Assembly (NCBI GenBank): GCA_041667115.1
Contig: JBAYFO010000032.1
Location: forward strand, 1-39,554
DNA length: 39,554 nucleotides
Direction: 5' to 3'
DNA from: UBA1563 sp041667115
GTDB taxonomy: Bacteria; Bacteroidota; Ignavibacteria; Ignavibacteriales; Ignavibacteriaceae
Below the pieces are notes generated by a model that was not told the DNA's origin, searched no databases, and saw nothing but the letters and a program-made list of their open reading frames with translations. Position numbers and translations under genes: made by a program. The stretch's first letter is position 1. Each line of letters begins with the position of its first letter. Positions 17,192-24,815 of this stretch are shown here, one piece after another.

Positions 17192-18481
17192 ATGGCAAAT
17201 GGTAAACAAAAAAAATCAAAAAAGAAATTGTATATCTTCGGTGGATTAGGGCTCTTACTCGTTGCTCTCGTCTTAATTGTTATCTTCCAAGGGAACAAAG
17301 AAGAAATAATTAATGTACAAACTGAAAAAGTTGAGAAACGGACGATCACACAAACCGTTTCCGCTACCGGCAAAATCAACCCGGAGTTTAAAGTTGTAAT
17401 TACTCCTGAAGTGACCGGAGAAATTGTACAACTCCCGGTTAAAGAAGGACAAGTTGTAAAAAAAGGTGAACTCTTAATTAAAATAAAAGCCGATGCTTAC
17501 ATGGCACAAAAGCAGAGATCGGAAGCAACTTTGTGGGCGGCAAAATCATCTCTTGCACAACGTAAAGCCGAACTTGATAAAATTACTTCAGACTATGATA
17601 GAATGAAAGAACTTCATGCAAAAAAACTTTCAAGTGATGCCGATTTAGAAGCTGCTAAAAGTACTTATCTCTCAACTGCTGCCGGATATGAAGCCGCTAA
17701 AGCAAACGTACAACAAAGTGAAGCCTCATTAAGAGAAACTATAGAATCACTAAACAAAACAACCATTTATTCTCCAATGGCAGGTGTTATTACACAACTA
17801 AATGTTGAATTAGGCGAAAGAGTTTTGGGAAGCGGATTTAGTCAAGGTACCGATATTATGACGGTTTCTGACTTAAAGAGTATGGAAGCGAGAGTTGATG
17901 TTGATGAAAATGATGTTGTCCTTATTTCCGTTGGAGATACTGCCTACATTAAAGTTGATGCTTTTGGAGATAAAGATATTAAAGGGATTGTTACGCAAAT
18001 AGGGAATAGCGCCAAAACTTCCGGATTAGGTTCGCAAGAACAAGTGGTAAATTTTGAAGTTAGAATTAGAGTAACAAATCTTGCAAGCAGTTTAAGACCG
18101 GGAATGTCGTGTAATGCTGATATTCGGACAGAAACGGTTAATGATGTAATCTCTGTTCCTTTGCAAAGCGTTACGGCGCGGGGTGATTTTAACGCACCAA
18201 AAGAGGGTGCAGAAGAAGAAAGTATGGCTAAGGTAATTGAAAAGAAAACAAACGGGAACAAACCGGAAGAAATAGTCTTTATTATAGAAAACGGTAAGGC
18301 TAAATCTAAAAAAATTAAAACCGGTTTAAGTGATGATAACTATATAGAAGTTAAAGGAGGTTTGAAAGTTGGCGAAGAAGTAGTGAACGGCAGCTACCGG
18401 GCTATTTCTAGAGATCTGAAGGATGGTTCATTAGTAAAGGTAGAAGGCAAGAAAAAATCTTTTACTGAAAAGAAAAATTAA
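17192..18481 (+). CDS. MacA/HlyD-type periplasmic adaptor protein
   Basis: The 429-residue membrane fusion protein has a single N-terminal membrane anchor (about 11-32). A lipoyl-like barrel-sandwich half follows (TPEVTGEIVQLPVKEGQVVK). A coiled-coil hairpin spans about 105-195, and the second lipoyl half starts at IYSPMAGVITQLNVELGERV. A beta-barrel and membrane-proximal domain complete the protein, with SSLRPGMSCNADI as a typical motif. Such proteins bridge the inner-membrane ABC transporter and TolC and can stimulate the ATPase. A charged lysine/glutamate-rich insertion lies at about 330-365. The gene starts 23 bp after tolC with AGGAGAA upstream. The substrate cannot be predicted; MacAB-like systems export lipopeptides, antibiotics, haem precursors or lipoproteins. 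Confidence 0.92.
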   Translation: MANGKQKKSKKKLYIFGGLGLLLVALVLIVIFQGNKEEIINVQTEKVEKRTITQTVSATGKINPEFKVVITPEVTGEIVQLPVKEGQVVKKGELLIKIKADAYMAQKQRSEATLWAAKSSLAQRKAELDKITSDYDRMKELHAKKLSSDADLEAAKSTYLSTAAGYEAAKANVQQSEASLRETIESLNKTTIYSPMAGVITQLNVELGERVLGSGFSQGTDIMTVSDLKSMEARVDVDENDVVLISVGDTAYIKVDAFGDKDIKGIVTQIGNSAKTSGLGSQEQVVNFEVRIRVTNLASSLRPGMSCNADIRTETVNDVISVPLQSVTARGDFNAPKEGAEEESMAKVIEKKTNGNKPEEIVFIIENGKAKSKKIKTGLSDDNYIEVKGGLKVGEEVVNGSYRAISRDLKDGSLVKVEGKKKSFTEKKN

Positions 18482-18498
18482 ATTACCCCGGAAGTAAA

Positions 18499-19215
18499 AT
18501 GAATATTATTAATATCGAAAGTATTGCCAAAGTTTATAAGGTTGGATCGGAAGAAGTTCATGCACTACGGGATGTTTCTTTGAGGATCGATAAGAACGAA
18601 TACGTTGCAATTATGGGTCCGTCCGGTTCAGGCAAATCTACTTTGATGAACATGCTGGGATGTTTAGATACGCCTTCTTCAGGGAAATATGAATTTACCG
18701 GCAGTAATGTAAGTGAAATGTCAGACAATGAGCTTGCAAAAATTCGAAATAAAGAAATTGGATTCGTCTTCCAAACATTCAATCTTCTTCCACGGTCGGA
18801 TGCACTTCATAATGTAGAACTCCCATTAATTTACGCTGGAATACATTCGGCGGAAAGAAAAGAGAGAGCAAAAGAAGCTCTTGAAAGTGTCGGGTTGGGA
18901 GATAGAATTCATCATAAACCAAATGAACTCTCTGGTGGTCAGCGTCAGCGTGTAGCTGTCGCCCGTGCATTAGTAACTAAGCCGTCAATAATTTTAGCGG
19001 ATGAACCGACCGGAAACCTGGATTCAAAAACCGGTGAAGAAATTATGCTCCTCTTTAATCAAATTTACGAAGCAGGCAACACGATTATTCTTGTTACACA
19101 CGAAGAATATATTGCTGAACATGCGGCGCGAATTATCAGGCTTAAAGATGGACTAATTGAATCTGATAAGATGGTTGAAAACAGATATATTCCTCAGGTT
19201 AAAGTTAGGAATTAG
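18499..19215 (+). CDS. MacB/LolD-type ABC transporter ATPase
   Basis: The 238-residue ATPase has all ABC motifs: Walker A GPSGSGKST at 40-48, Q-loop Gln92, signature LSGGQ at 144-148, Walker B IILADE at 164-169, D-loop NLDS and switch His201. Length and sequence fit the LolD/MacB/FtsE group of mechanotransmission ABC systems, which drive periplasmic conformational change rather than pass substrate through the membrane. It sits between the adaptor gene (17 bp upstream) and two permease genes (5 bp downstream). It should bind the coupling helices of both permeases. GGAAGTA precedes the start. Confidence 0.95.
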   Translation: MNIINIESIAKVYKVGSEEVHALRDVSLRIDKNEYVAIMGPSGSGKSTLMNMLGCLDTPSSGKYEFTGSNVSEMSDNELAKIRNKEIGFVFQTFNLLPRSDALHNVELPLIYAGIHSAERKERAKEALESVGLGDRIHHKPNELSGGQRQRVAVARALVTKPSIILADEPTGNLDSKTGEEIMLLFNQIYEAGNTIILVTHEEYIAEHAARIIRLKDGLIESDKMVENRYIPQVKVRN

Positions 19216-19220
19216 GAATT

Positions 19221-20456
19221 ATGGAAACTATTCTCTTAGAAATAAAAGAAGCTATGTTTATTGCTCTCAGGGCAATTCAAGCAAATAAAGTCCGCTCCAT
19301 CTTAACGATGCTTGGTATCGTTATTGGTGTTACCTCGGTTGTGTTGATGACTACCGCCATTAAAGGGATCGATAACTCTTTTCAAAAAGGAATGAGCGCA
19401 CTTGGCTCTGATGTACTCTATGTTGATAAATGGGCATGGTTCACCAACACGGATTGGTGGAAAATGAGGAACCGCAGAAATATGACGATGGAAGAATATG
19501 AGCGCTTTAAAACATTAGTAAAACTTCCTGCGGCAACCGCACCGACCACAACAACGCGGCAGGTGGTAAAATATCAAAATAAAAAAGTTGAAAGTGTTTT
19601 TATTAACGGATCCACAGCAGATTATTTAAAAACTACAAACTTCACGTTTGCTCAGGGGAGATTCTATTCCGATATTGAAAGTAAAAGCTCGCGTTATGTT
19701 GCCGTTCTTGGCAGCGAGATCGCTAAAAGTCTTTTCCCAAACGGAAACGCGCTTGACAAAATAATTAAGCTAGGCGGACAAAATTTTAGAATTGTTGGTG
19801 TGCTGGATGAGCAGGGAAGTTTTATCCTTGGAAGTTTTAATCCTGATAGGCAAGTGTTTATTCCTATCGGAACAATATTTAAGAGTTTTACGTCTCAGTC
19901 ATTTGGGACAATAACATTTAATGTTAAAGCTCCAAGCCCGACTATGGTTGAAGAAACGAAAGACGAAGTTGAAAGCGCGATGCGTAAAGTACGCGGTCTA
20001 AAGTTCGATGAGCCAAATGATTTTTCGATCAATCAGCAAGAAAGTTTGAAGGCAAATATTGATCAAGTCGTTGGTGTTATCCAGATCGCGGGACTTTTTA
20101 TTACCGGGCTGTCCCTCTTTGTCGGTGCGATTGGTATTATGAATATTATGTTTGTTTCCGTTAAAGAGAGGACAAAAGAGATCGGCGTGCGAAAAGCTAT
20201 TGGAGCGAAAAGAAGAACGATCCTCGGACAGTTTATTCTTGAGTCATCGTTTATTTGTTTATTCGGTGGACTGATCGGATTGCTCTTAGCGGTTTTGCTA
20301 AGCATGGCGGTCAATCAAGTGCTGCCTACTTCCATTCAATATGATTCTGTGATCTTAGCAATTTCTATTTCGTTAATAACCGGTGTTGTCGCAGGATTTG
20401 CACCTGCGTACACTGCTGCAAAAATGGATCCGGTAGATGCTTTGAGGTATGAGTAA
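19221..20456 (+). CDS. MacB/FtsX-type ABC permease, first subunit
   Basis: The 411-residue permease has one N-terminal transmembrane helix (about 28-47), a large periplasmic MacB-PCD domain, and three C-terminal helices (about 284-312, 342-366, 376-400). The coupling region after the second helix has the family motif VKERTKEIGVRKAIGA. Unlike E. coli MacB it has no fused ATPase; that is the separate gene just upstream. AGGAATT upstream supports the ATG. Its stop codon overlaps the next permease start by 1 nt, indicating translational coupling and probable 1:1 heterodimer formation. It should transmit ATP energy to the adaptor-TolC duct. Confidence 0.92.
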   Translation: METILLEIKEAMFIALRAIQANKVRSILTMLGIVIGVTSVVLMTTAIKGIDNSFQKGMSALGSDVLYVDKWAWFTNTDWWKMRNRRNMTMEEYERFKTLVKLPAATAPTTTTRQVVKYQNKKVESVFINGSTADYLKTTNFTFAQGRFYSDIESKSSRYVAVLGSEIAKSLFPNGNALDKIIKLGGQNFRIVGVLDEQGSFILGSFNPDRQVFIPIGTIFKSFTSQSFGTITFNVKAPSPTMVEETKDEVESAMRKVRGLKFDEPNDFSINQQESLKANIDQVVGVIQIAGLFITGLSLFVGAIGIMNIMFVSVKERTKEIGVRKAIGAKRRTILGQFILESSFICLFGGLIGLLLAVLLSMAVNQVLPTSIQYDSVILAISISLITGVVAGFAPAYTAAKMDPVDALRYE

Positions 20457-21688
20457 TGAAGACATCAGAAATATTTAAAATGTCGTTTCAATCGTTGCGC
20501 ACAAATAAACTGCGTACATTTTTAACTGTACTGGGCGTGGTTGTCGGTATCTTTTCAATTATTGTTATTATGACGATTATTACCATGCTGCAAAATAGCA
20601 TTGAAAACGGATTAGCTTCACTTGCAAAAAATACTTTTCAGATACAAAAGTATCCGGCAATTATGACCGGTGGGCCGGGTGCGAGAGATAAGTATAGAAA
20701 CAGAAAAGATCTAACGCTGGAAGAATTTGATAAATTTAAAGAAAAGATGACTGAAGCTAAATTTGTCGGCGCGGAACAATGGCAATTCGGTATTGTTGTA
20801 CAATACGGGAATAACAAGACCAATCCAAATATTCAATTAGCAGGGATGACCGAAGACGCCCTTGAAACTAACGAAATGATCGCCAAAGAAGGAAGACCAA
20901 TAAACAAGTCTGATGTTCAATACACCAATAATGTTTGTATGCTTGGGAATGATATTGTGGAGAAATTGTTCACGAATATTGATCCTGTCGGTCAAACGGT
21001 TCGTGTTGCCGGCAGACCGCTAACGGTTATTGGTGTTCTTGAACCGAAACAATCATTGTTCGGGCAAAGCCAGGACAACTACGTTTTAATGCCCATAACT
21101 ACATTCCAAACGATGTACGGGAAACGCAGCCGAAGTATAAATATTACGGTCATGGCTCATAACCAGGACGATTATAATAAGATTATTGAAGCGTCAATCG
21201 GTTATATGCGCACGATTAGAGATGTAAAACCGGGAGAAGATAATAATTTTGATATTTTTAGTAATGAATCTTTGATGGACCAAATCAACAGTATAAATGA
21301 ACCGATAAAACTTGGAGCATTAGTTGTTTCATTAATTGCGCTGCTTGCGGCGGGTGTCGGTATTATGAATATTATGCTTGTCTCAGTTACAGAAAGAACC
21401 CGCGAAATCGGGATTAGAAAAGCGATCGGGGCAAGAAAGAGTTACATCCTTATTCAATTTTTATCTGAAGCAGTAATCCTTTCCATCTTTGGTGGTTTGA
21501 TAGGAATCATCATTGGAGTAGCTTTAGGAAATTTTGCCGGAAGTTTTATCAATGCGCAGATGGCTATTCCCGTTGATTGGGTAATGATTGGAATTGCTTT
21601 ATGCGTTTTCGTCGGAGTAGTTTTTGGAACTTATCCCGCTTACAAAGCAGCCAACCTTGATCCGATTGAAGCGTTAAGACACGAGTAG
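20456..21688 (+). CDS. MacB/FtsX-type ABC permease, second subunit
   Basis: The 410-residue protein has the same topology as its upstream neighbour: helix at about 22-43, periplasmic domain, helices at about 283-308, 339-362 and 375-396. Its coupling motif is VTERTREIGIRKAIGA. The two permeases are clearly related but differ through most of the periplasmic domain, so they look like anciently diverged paralogues rather than a recent duplication. The start overlaps the previous stop by one base (TAATG). It is the last gene of the exporter operon, followed by a terminator. Confidence 0.92.
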   Translation: MKTSEIFKMSFQSLRTNKLRTFLTVLGVVVGIFSIIVIMTIITMLQNSIENGLASLAKNTFQIQKYPAIMTGGPGARDKYRNRKDLTLEEFDKFKEKMTEAKFVGAEQWQFGIVVQYGNNKTNPNIQLAGMTEDALETNEMIAKEGRPINKSDVQYTNNVCMLGNDIVEKLFTNIDPVGQTVRVAGRPLTVIGVLEPKQSLFGQSQDNYVLMPITTFQTMYGKRSRSINITVMAHNQDDYNKIIEASIGYMRTIRDVKPGEDNNFDIFSNESLMDQINSINEPIKLGALVVSLIALLAAGVGIMNIMLVSVTERTREIGIRKAIGARKSYILIQFLSEAVILSIFGGLIGIIIGVALGNFAGSFINAQMAIPVDWVMIGIALCVFVGVVFGTYPAYKAANLDPIEALRHE

Positions 21689-21702
21689 TTTGATGTTTAG
21701 AT

Positions 21703-21737
21703 GAAAGATCAGGAAAACTTCTTGATCTTTCTTTTTT
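21703..21737 (+). terminator. Rho-independent terminator of the exporter operon
   Basis: GAAAGATCA at 21703-21711 pairs with TGATCTTTC at 21723-21731, and the stem can extend inward with one G-T wobble to a 3-nt loop. Six T follow at 21732-21737. It lies 15 bp after the second permease. On the minus strand the stem is not followed by a T run, so it probably does not serve the convergent gene. Confidence 0.85.
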
Positions 21738-21841
21738 CCAACCCTGTTCATCCCTTTCCACAATCAATAAATTGAATAATGTCTCTTCGCTGAAGTTGCT
21801 TTAAATCTTTAAATTAAAAAAGATATAGAAGAAAAATAAAG

Positions 21842-22792
21842 CTATAACGTTACGGTTAATCCTTCACGGGCTAAAAAAATATCAAGTTTGTTTTCTGTAT
21901 AGTTTTTCTTTTTATATAAAATTGCGTTCGCACAAAGTTTTCGGATAGTGTCATCGTTTTGCTCCGGACCATGATGAGTTATCGCTAATTGTTTGACCCC
22001 TGCTTTAATCGAAATATCTACCCCGAAGAGGGCAGAGCTATGCCCCCAATCAACTTTTTCTATTTCTTCATCAAATGAATATTGTGCATCGAAGACCAAT
22101 AGATCAGTGTTTTGATAGAAATCAATATACGTTGAAATTCGTTCGAACGAGAGATTATTATATTCACCATCAGTGGCAAAAACAAAAGATTTCCCTTCAG
22201 ATTCCACCCGGTAAGCAAATGATTTGCCGGGATGGTGCAATTCAATATGCTTTATAACGGTATTGTTAATTTTTATTTCCTGATCACTTTCTAAGTGCAC
22301 AAAGTCTTTCTTAGCAGCCATGTAATCTGTGGAGACCGGGAAAAAGCGAAAATCCTGTTGGTAATTTAGTCTGTGCTGTAATTCATCGTGGGGGCTATAA
22401 AATGTCAATTTATAATTTGGCAGATACGCTGGCAGAAAAAAAGGAAATCCCTGGATATGGTCCCAATGTGTATGGGATAAAAAAATATGGAAATGCATCC
22501 TTTTATTCTTTTTATTTTGTTCCAAAATTTCATATCCTAATTCTCTAATGCCGGAGCCCATATCAAAAATGATGTGGGCATCATTGGTTTCCACTTCAAT
22601 GCAAGTGGTGTTTCCACCGATGACCAAACATTCTTCCTTTGCTAGAGCGTCTAAAACTTCTTTCCGGTTTTGGGGAGAAGAAATATCTTTATCTGCTGCA
22701 AATTCAAGAACTCGAAGCATTTTTTTACGAATTTGTTTTCCATTTAACGGAGCCGGGATCGAGCCGCGTACTCCCCAAAAGCGGACTTGCAT
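21842..22792 (-). CDS. Metallo-beta-lactamase-fold hydrolase
   Basis: The 316-residue cytoplasmic protein begins MQVRFWGVRGSIPAP and has the metal-binding signature HTHWDH at 107-112. Further conserved metal ligands are likely at His186/His187 (LHHPG), Asp208 (ATDGE), Asp235 (FDAQY), His251 (WGHSS) and His273/His274 (THHGP). This is the RNase Z/PhnP-like branch of the superfamily, which includes phosphodiesterases acting on nucleic acids or small phosphodiesters. There is an insertion of about 40 charged residues near 20-56. The substrate is not predictable; a regulatory cyclic-nucleotide or RNA phosphodiester role is possible. The gene is transcribed against its neighbours. GAGGT lies about 7 nt before the ATG on the minus strand. 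Confidence 0.88.
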   Translation of the reverse strand: MQVRFWGVRGSIPAPLNGKQIRKKMLRVLEFAADKDISSPQNRKEVLDALAKEECLVIGGNTTCIEVETNDAHIIFDMGSGIRELGYEILEQNKKNKRMHFHIFLSHTHWDHIQGFPFFLPAYLPNYKLTFYSPHDELQHRLNYQQDFRFFPVSTDYMAAKKDFVHLESDQEIKINNTVIKHIELHHPGKSFAYRVESEGKSFVFATDGEYNNLSFERISTYIDFYQNTDLLVFDAQYSFDEEIEKVDWGHSSALFGVDISIKAGVKQLAITHHGPEQNDDTIRKLCANAILYKKKNYTENKLDIFLAREGLTVTL

Positions 22793-22841
22793 TTTGCTAC
22801 CTCTAAAGGTTTTGTTGAAATATCTCGATGAAAATATAATA

Positions 22842-22862
22842 AAAGTTTTCTATAAAAACTTT
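22842..22862. repeat. Inverted repeat in the divergent intergenic region
   Basis: AAAGTTTT at 22842-22849 and AAAACTTT at 22855-22862 form a perfect 8-bp inverted repeat around CTATA. It lies about 50 bp upstream of the minus-strand hydrolase start, just upstream of a TATTATAT stretch that could be its -10 region. It could be an operator for a dimeric regulator. The AT-rich composition means chance occurrence is plausible. Confidence 0.3.
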
Positions 22863-23031
22863 GATTTACCTAACATTATGATTTTATTTTTTAGTTCACC
22901 GAGCACAACAATCAATAGTAAGACTGGAGCTAATTTATCTATACTGATGTAGAACTCTTAATTTTTGTACTTCAAACAAACTTATTAATTAATATATTTG
23001 CAGTAGAAGTAACAAAAAATTGGAGCCGTTG

Positions 23032-23877
23032 GTGAAAGTTCTTTTCCTCATTCTAGTATTACTGTCATCCCCGTTGCATGAACAACTTTTCGGGCAAAAC
23101 GATGTGGGGTTGAAATCCGATTCAATTGAAGTGTATATTATTGATTCATACGTTCCACCGGAAAGTCCGAATAGGTTCATTCTTTCTTTTTATACGAATG
23201 AAGTATGTAAATCAAAAGTTATTCTAGATCAAATAAAAGAAATTCCGGTTTCAAACGAATTAACCGACAACCACCGAATTGAAATAGACATCGCAAAACT
23301 TAGTCTGAAAAAGAACAAGTTAAAGTATGTTATTGAGATGGAAAATGCAGAAGGGATTAAATCAACTAGCGAAGTTTTTGAAGTTGATTTACATAAAAAT
23401 GAAGAAATGGTCCAGACTAAAACAAATTATCTCTTTACCTGTTTGGTTGGAGGCATTGTTTTTTTAACTCCATCGATAACTGCGATACAGTCGGGGGGTA
23501 AAACGTATTACGGGCTAAATAAAGAACTACCGATTGTTTCACTTTTTTCAGGTGGTTTCAATCATCCGAGCGATTATTTATCTGTTGAGTATGCGCATAT
23601 CTCGAAGGCTGAAAGGAAAAACTATTTCCGGATAGGCTATAAACATATTTACGAAATTCCGATTTTAGAATATATATCCGCCGGACTAAATGGTTTTACT
23701 GATTTCCGGGGTTTTAATGGATTGAGTCCTGAATTATCTCTGGGAATGGTAAATATCTACGATGTTTTCACCCTTTATTCACGGTACAGATATAACTTCT
23801 CTCCCGGGAAAAAAGGTCAAGAATTTTCCGAAATATCAATAGGATTATATTCTTCATTTTTCACGTTACATTGGTAA
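23032..23877 (+). CDS. Unknown exported protein, probable outer-membrane barrel C-terminus
   Basis: I do not recognise this 281-residue protein. It starts with a signal peptide (MKVLFLILVLLSSP to about residue 22, ending LFGQ). The N-terminal part (about 25-125) looks like a small beta-sandwich. A hydrophobic stretch follows (YLFTCLVGGIVFLTPSI). The rest alternates short strands and ends in SSFFTLHW, a terminal aromatic residue typical of outer-membrane beta-barrels. The start is GTG 23032, because GGAG at 23022-23025 is spaced 6 nt from it. The frame extends to TTG 23020, but that version overlaps the ribosome binding site. It is divergent from the hydrolase and 65 bp upstream of the methyltransferase, with no terminator between. 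Confidence 0.65.
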   Translation: MKVLFLILVLLSSPLHEQLFGQNDVGLKSDSIEVYIIDSYVPPESPNRFILSFYTNEVCKSKVILDQIKEIPVSNELTDNHRIEIDIAKLSLKKNKLKYVIEMENAEGIKSTSEVFEVDLHKNEEMVQTKTNYLFTCLVGGIVFLTPSITAIQSGGKTYYGLNKELPIVSLFSGGFNHPSDYLSVEYAHISKAERKNYFRIGYKHIYEIPILEYISAGLNGFTDFRGFNGLSPELSLGMVNIYDVFTLYSRYRYNFSPGKKGQEFSEISIGLYSSFFTLHW

Positions 23878-23923
23878 AAGCGAAAACCTAGCGGCTCGAT
23901 AATTCATGTTTTATTCTGTGAAG

Positions 23924-23929
23924 TATAAT
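23924..23929 (+). promoter_or_regulatory. Possible -10 element for the methyltransferase-xseA operon
   Basis: A perfect TATAAT lies at 23924-23929, 13 bp before the ATG at 23943. No good -35 is found at the standard distance (the sequence at 23901-23906 is AATTCA). If used, the transcript would begin about 6-8 nt before the ATG, giving a nearly leaderless mRNA. This fits the lack of any Shine-Dalgarno sequence there. Confidence 0.35.
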
Positions 23930-23942
23930 TTTAAGAATTTAA

Positions 23943-24815
23943 ATGGCTACAAAGAAAAATGAAATAATTGATCTGGGTGAACGTGGAAAATTTAATCCTT
24001 CAAACAAATTAAATTCTCTTACCGGAAAAGAATGGATAAAATTTTCCAAATCGTGGTTCATTCACAAACCTCCCCAAAGGAAAAAGAATGAAGTGCTACA
24101 TCCGGCAAAATTTCCGGAATCGCTTGTTGAAGAATTTATTTCATTTTTTACAAAAGAGAATGAGTGGGTGTTTGATCCTTTCTTAGGAACCGGAAGCACT
24201 TTGATGGCGAGCGGTACGCTCAAACGTAATGCAGTCGGGGTTGAGTTGAGCGATTATTATTTCAACATTGCAAAAGAGAGAATTGAAGATGCAAAATTTG
24301 CAAACACAATTTTGCCGCTCTGTGGTTCTTCAATGCAATTGCAGAAAATGTTGAAAAGTATTCCACGGATAAAAAAACAGTTTGATTATGTAATTACTTC
24401 GCCGCCATATTGGAATCAGCTTGAAAGAAATTCCATGCGACAGAAGAAGAGGAAAGAAGACGGACTTGATACGAAATATTCAAACAATAAAGAAGACATC
24501 GGGAACATCACCGGGTATGAAGAATTTCTTGATACTCAAGCAAAAATATTTGACGAAGTTTTTTCAATTACAAAAGAAAACGGCTATCTTACAATCATTA
24601 CAAATAATGTTTATTATAACGGGAAATTATTTCCCCTCGCTTTTGATACAGCAATTTCACTAACCAAACGGGGTGAAAAAAGTTGGACGTTGAAAGATGA
24701 AAAAGTTTGGCTGCAAGACGATAAACCTCTGATTGCGCTGGGCATAAACAGCGCCTGGGTATCAAACAGGCATCATCAATATTGTTTAATCTTTAGAAAA
24801 GAAAAAAATGGCTGA
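23943..24815 (+). CDS. Orphan DNA methyltransferase (amino-methylating type)
   Basis: The 290-residue protein has the S-adenosylmethionine-binding motif DPFLGTGST at 78-86, acidic Glu101 after beta-strand 2, and catalytic motif TSPPYW at 152-157. These are the hallmarks of N6-adenine/N4-cytosine DNA methyltransferases. The segment HPAKFPESLVEEFI (53-66) before motif I is the region that lies near the C-terminus in beta-class enzymes. Here it is N-terminal and the catalytic motif comes second, so the order is permuted relative to that class. The SPPYW form favours N4-cytosine, but this is not decisive. No restriction endonuclease or specificity subunit is nearby. Its stop overlaps xseA by 8 nt, so it is translationally coupled to exonuclease VII. 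Target sequence unknown. Confidence 0.85.
   Translation: MATKKNEIIDLGERGKFNPSNKLNSLTGKEWIKFSKSWFIHKPPQRKKNEVLHPAKFPESLVEEFISFFTKENEWVFDPFLGTGSTLMASGTLKRNAVGVELSDYYFNIAKERIEDAKFANTILPLCGSSMQLQKMLKSIPRIKKQFDYVITSPPYWNQLERNSMRQKKRKEDGLDTKYSNNKEDIGNITGYEEFLDTQAKIFDEVFSITKENGYLTIITNNVYYNGKLFPLAFDTAISLTKRGEKSWTLKDEKVWLQDDKPLIALGINSAWVSNRHHQYCLIFRKEKNG

Noticed and set aside
21703..21737. Bidirectional terminator serving the convergent hydrolase gene.
   Set aside because: On the minus strand the stem is followed by CATCTAAAC rather than a T run.
22993..23000. TAnnTTTG motifs (22993-23000, 34989-34996, 39256-39263) as Bacteroidetes-type -7 promoter elements.
   Set aside because: They match the -7 consensus and lie upstream of genes, but no TTG-type -33 element sits at the right distance for two of them, and such AT-rich octamers are expected by chance. 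The aroC case has TTG 21 bp upstream but inside the terminator.
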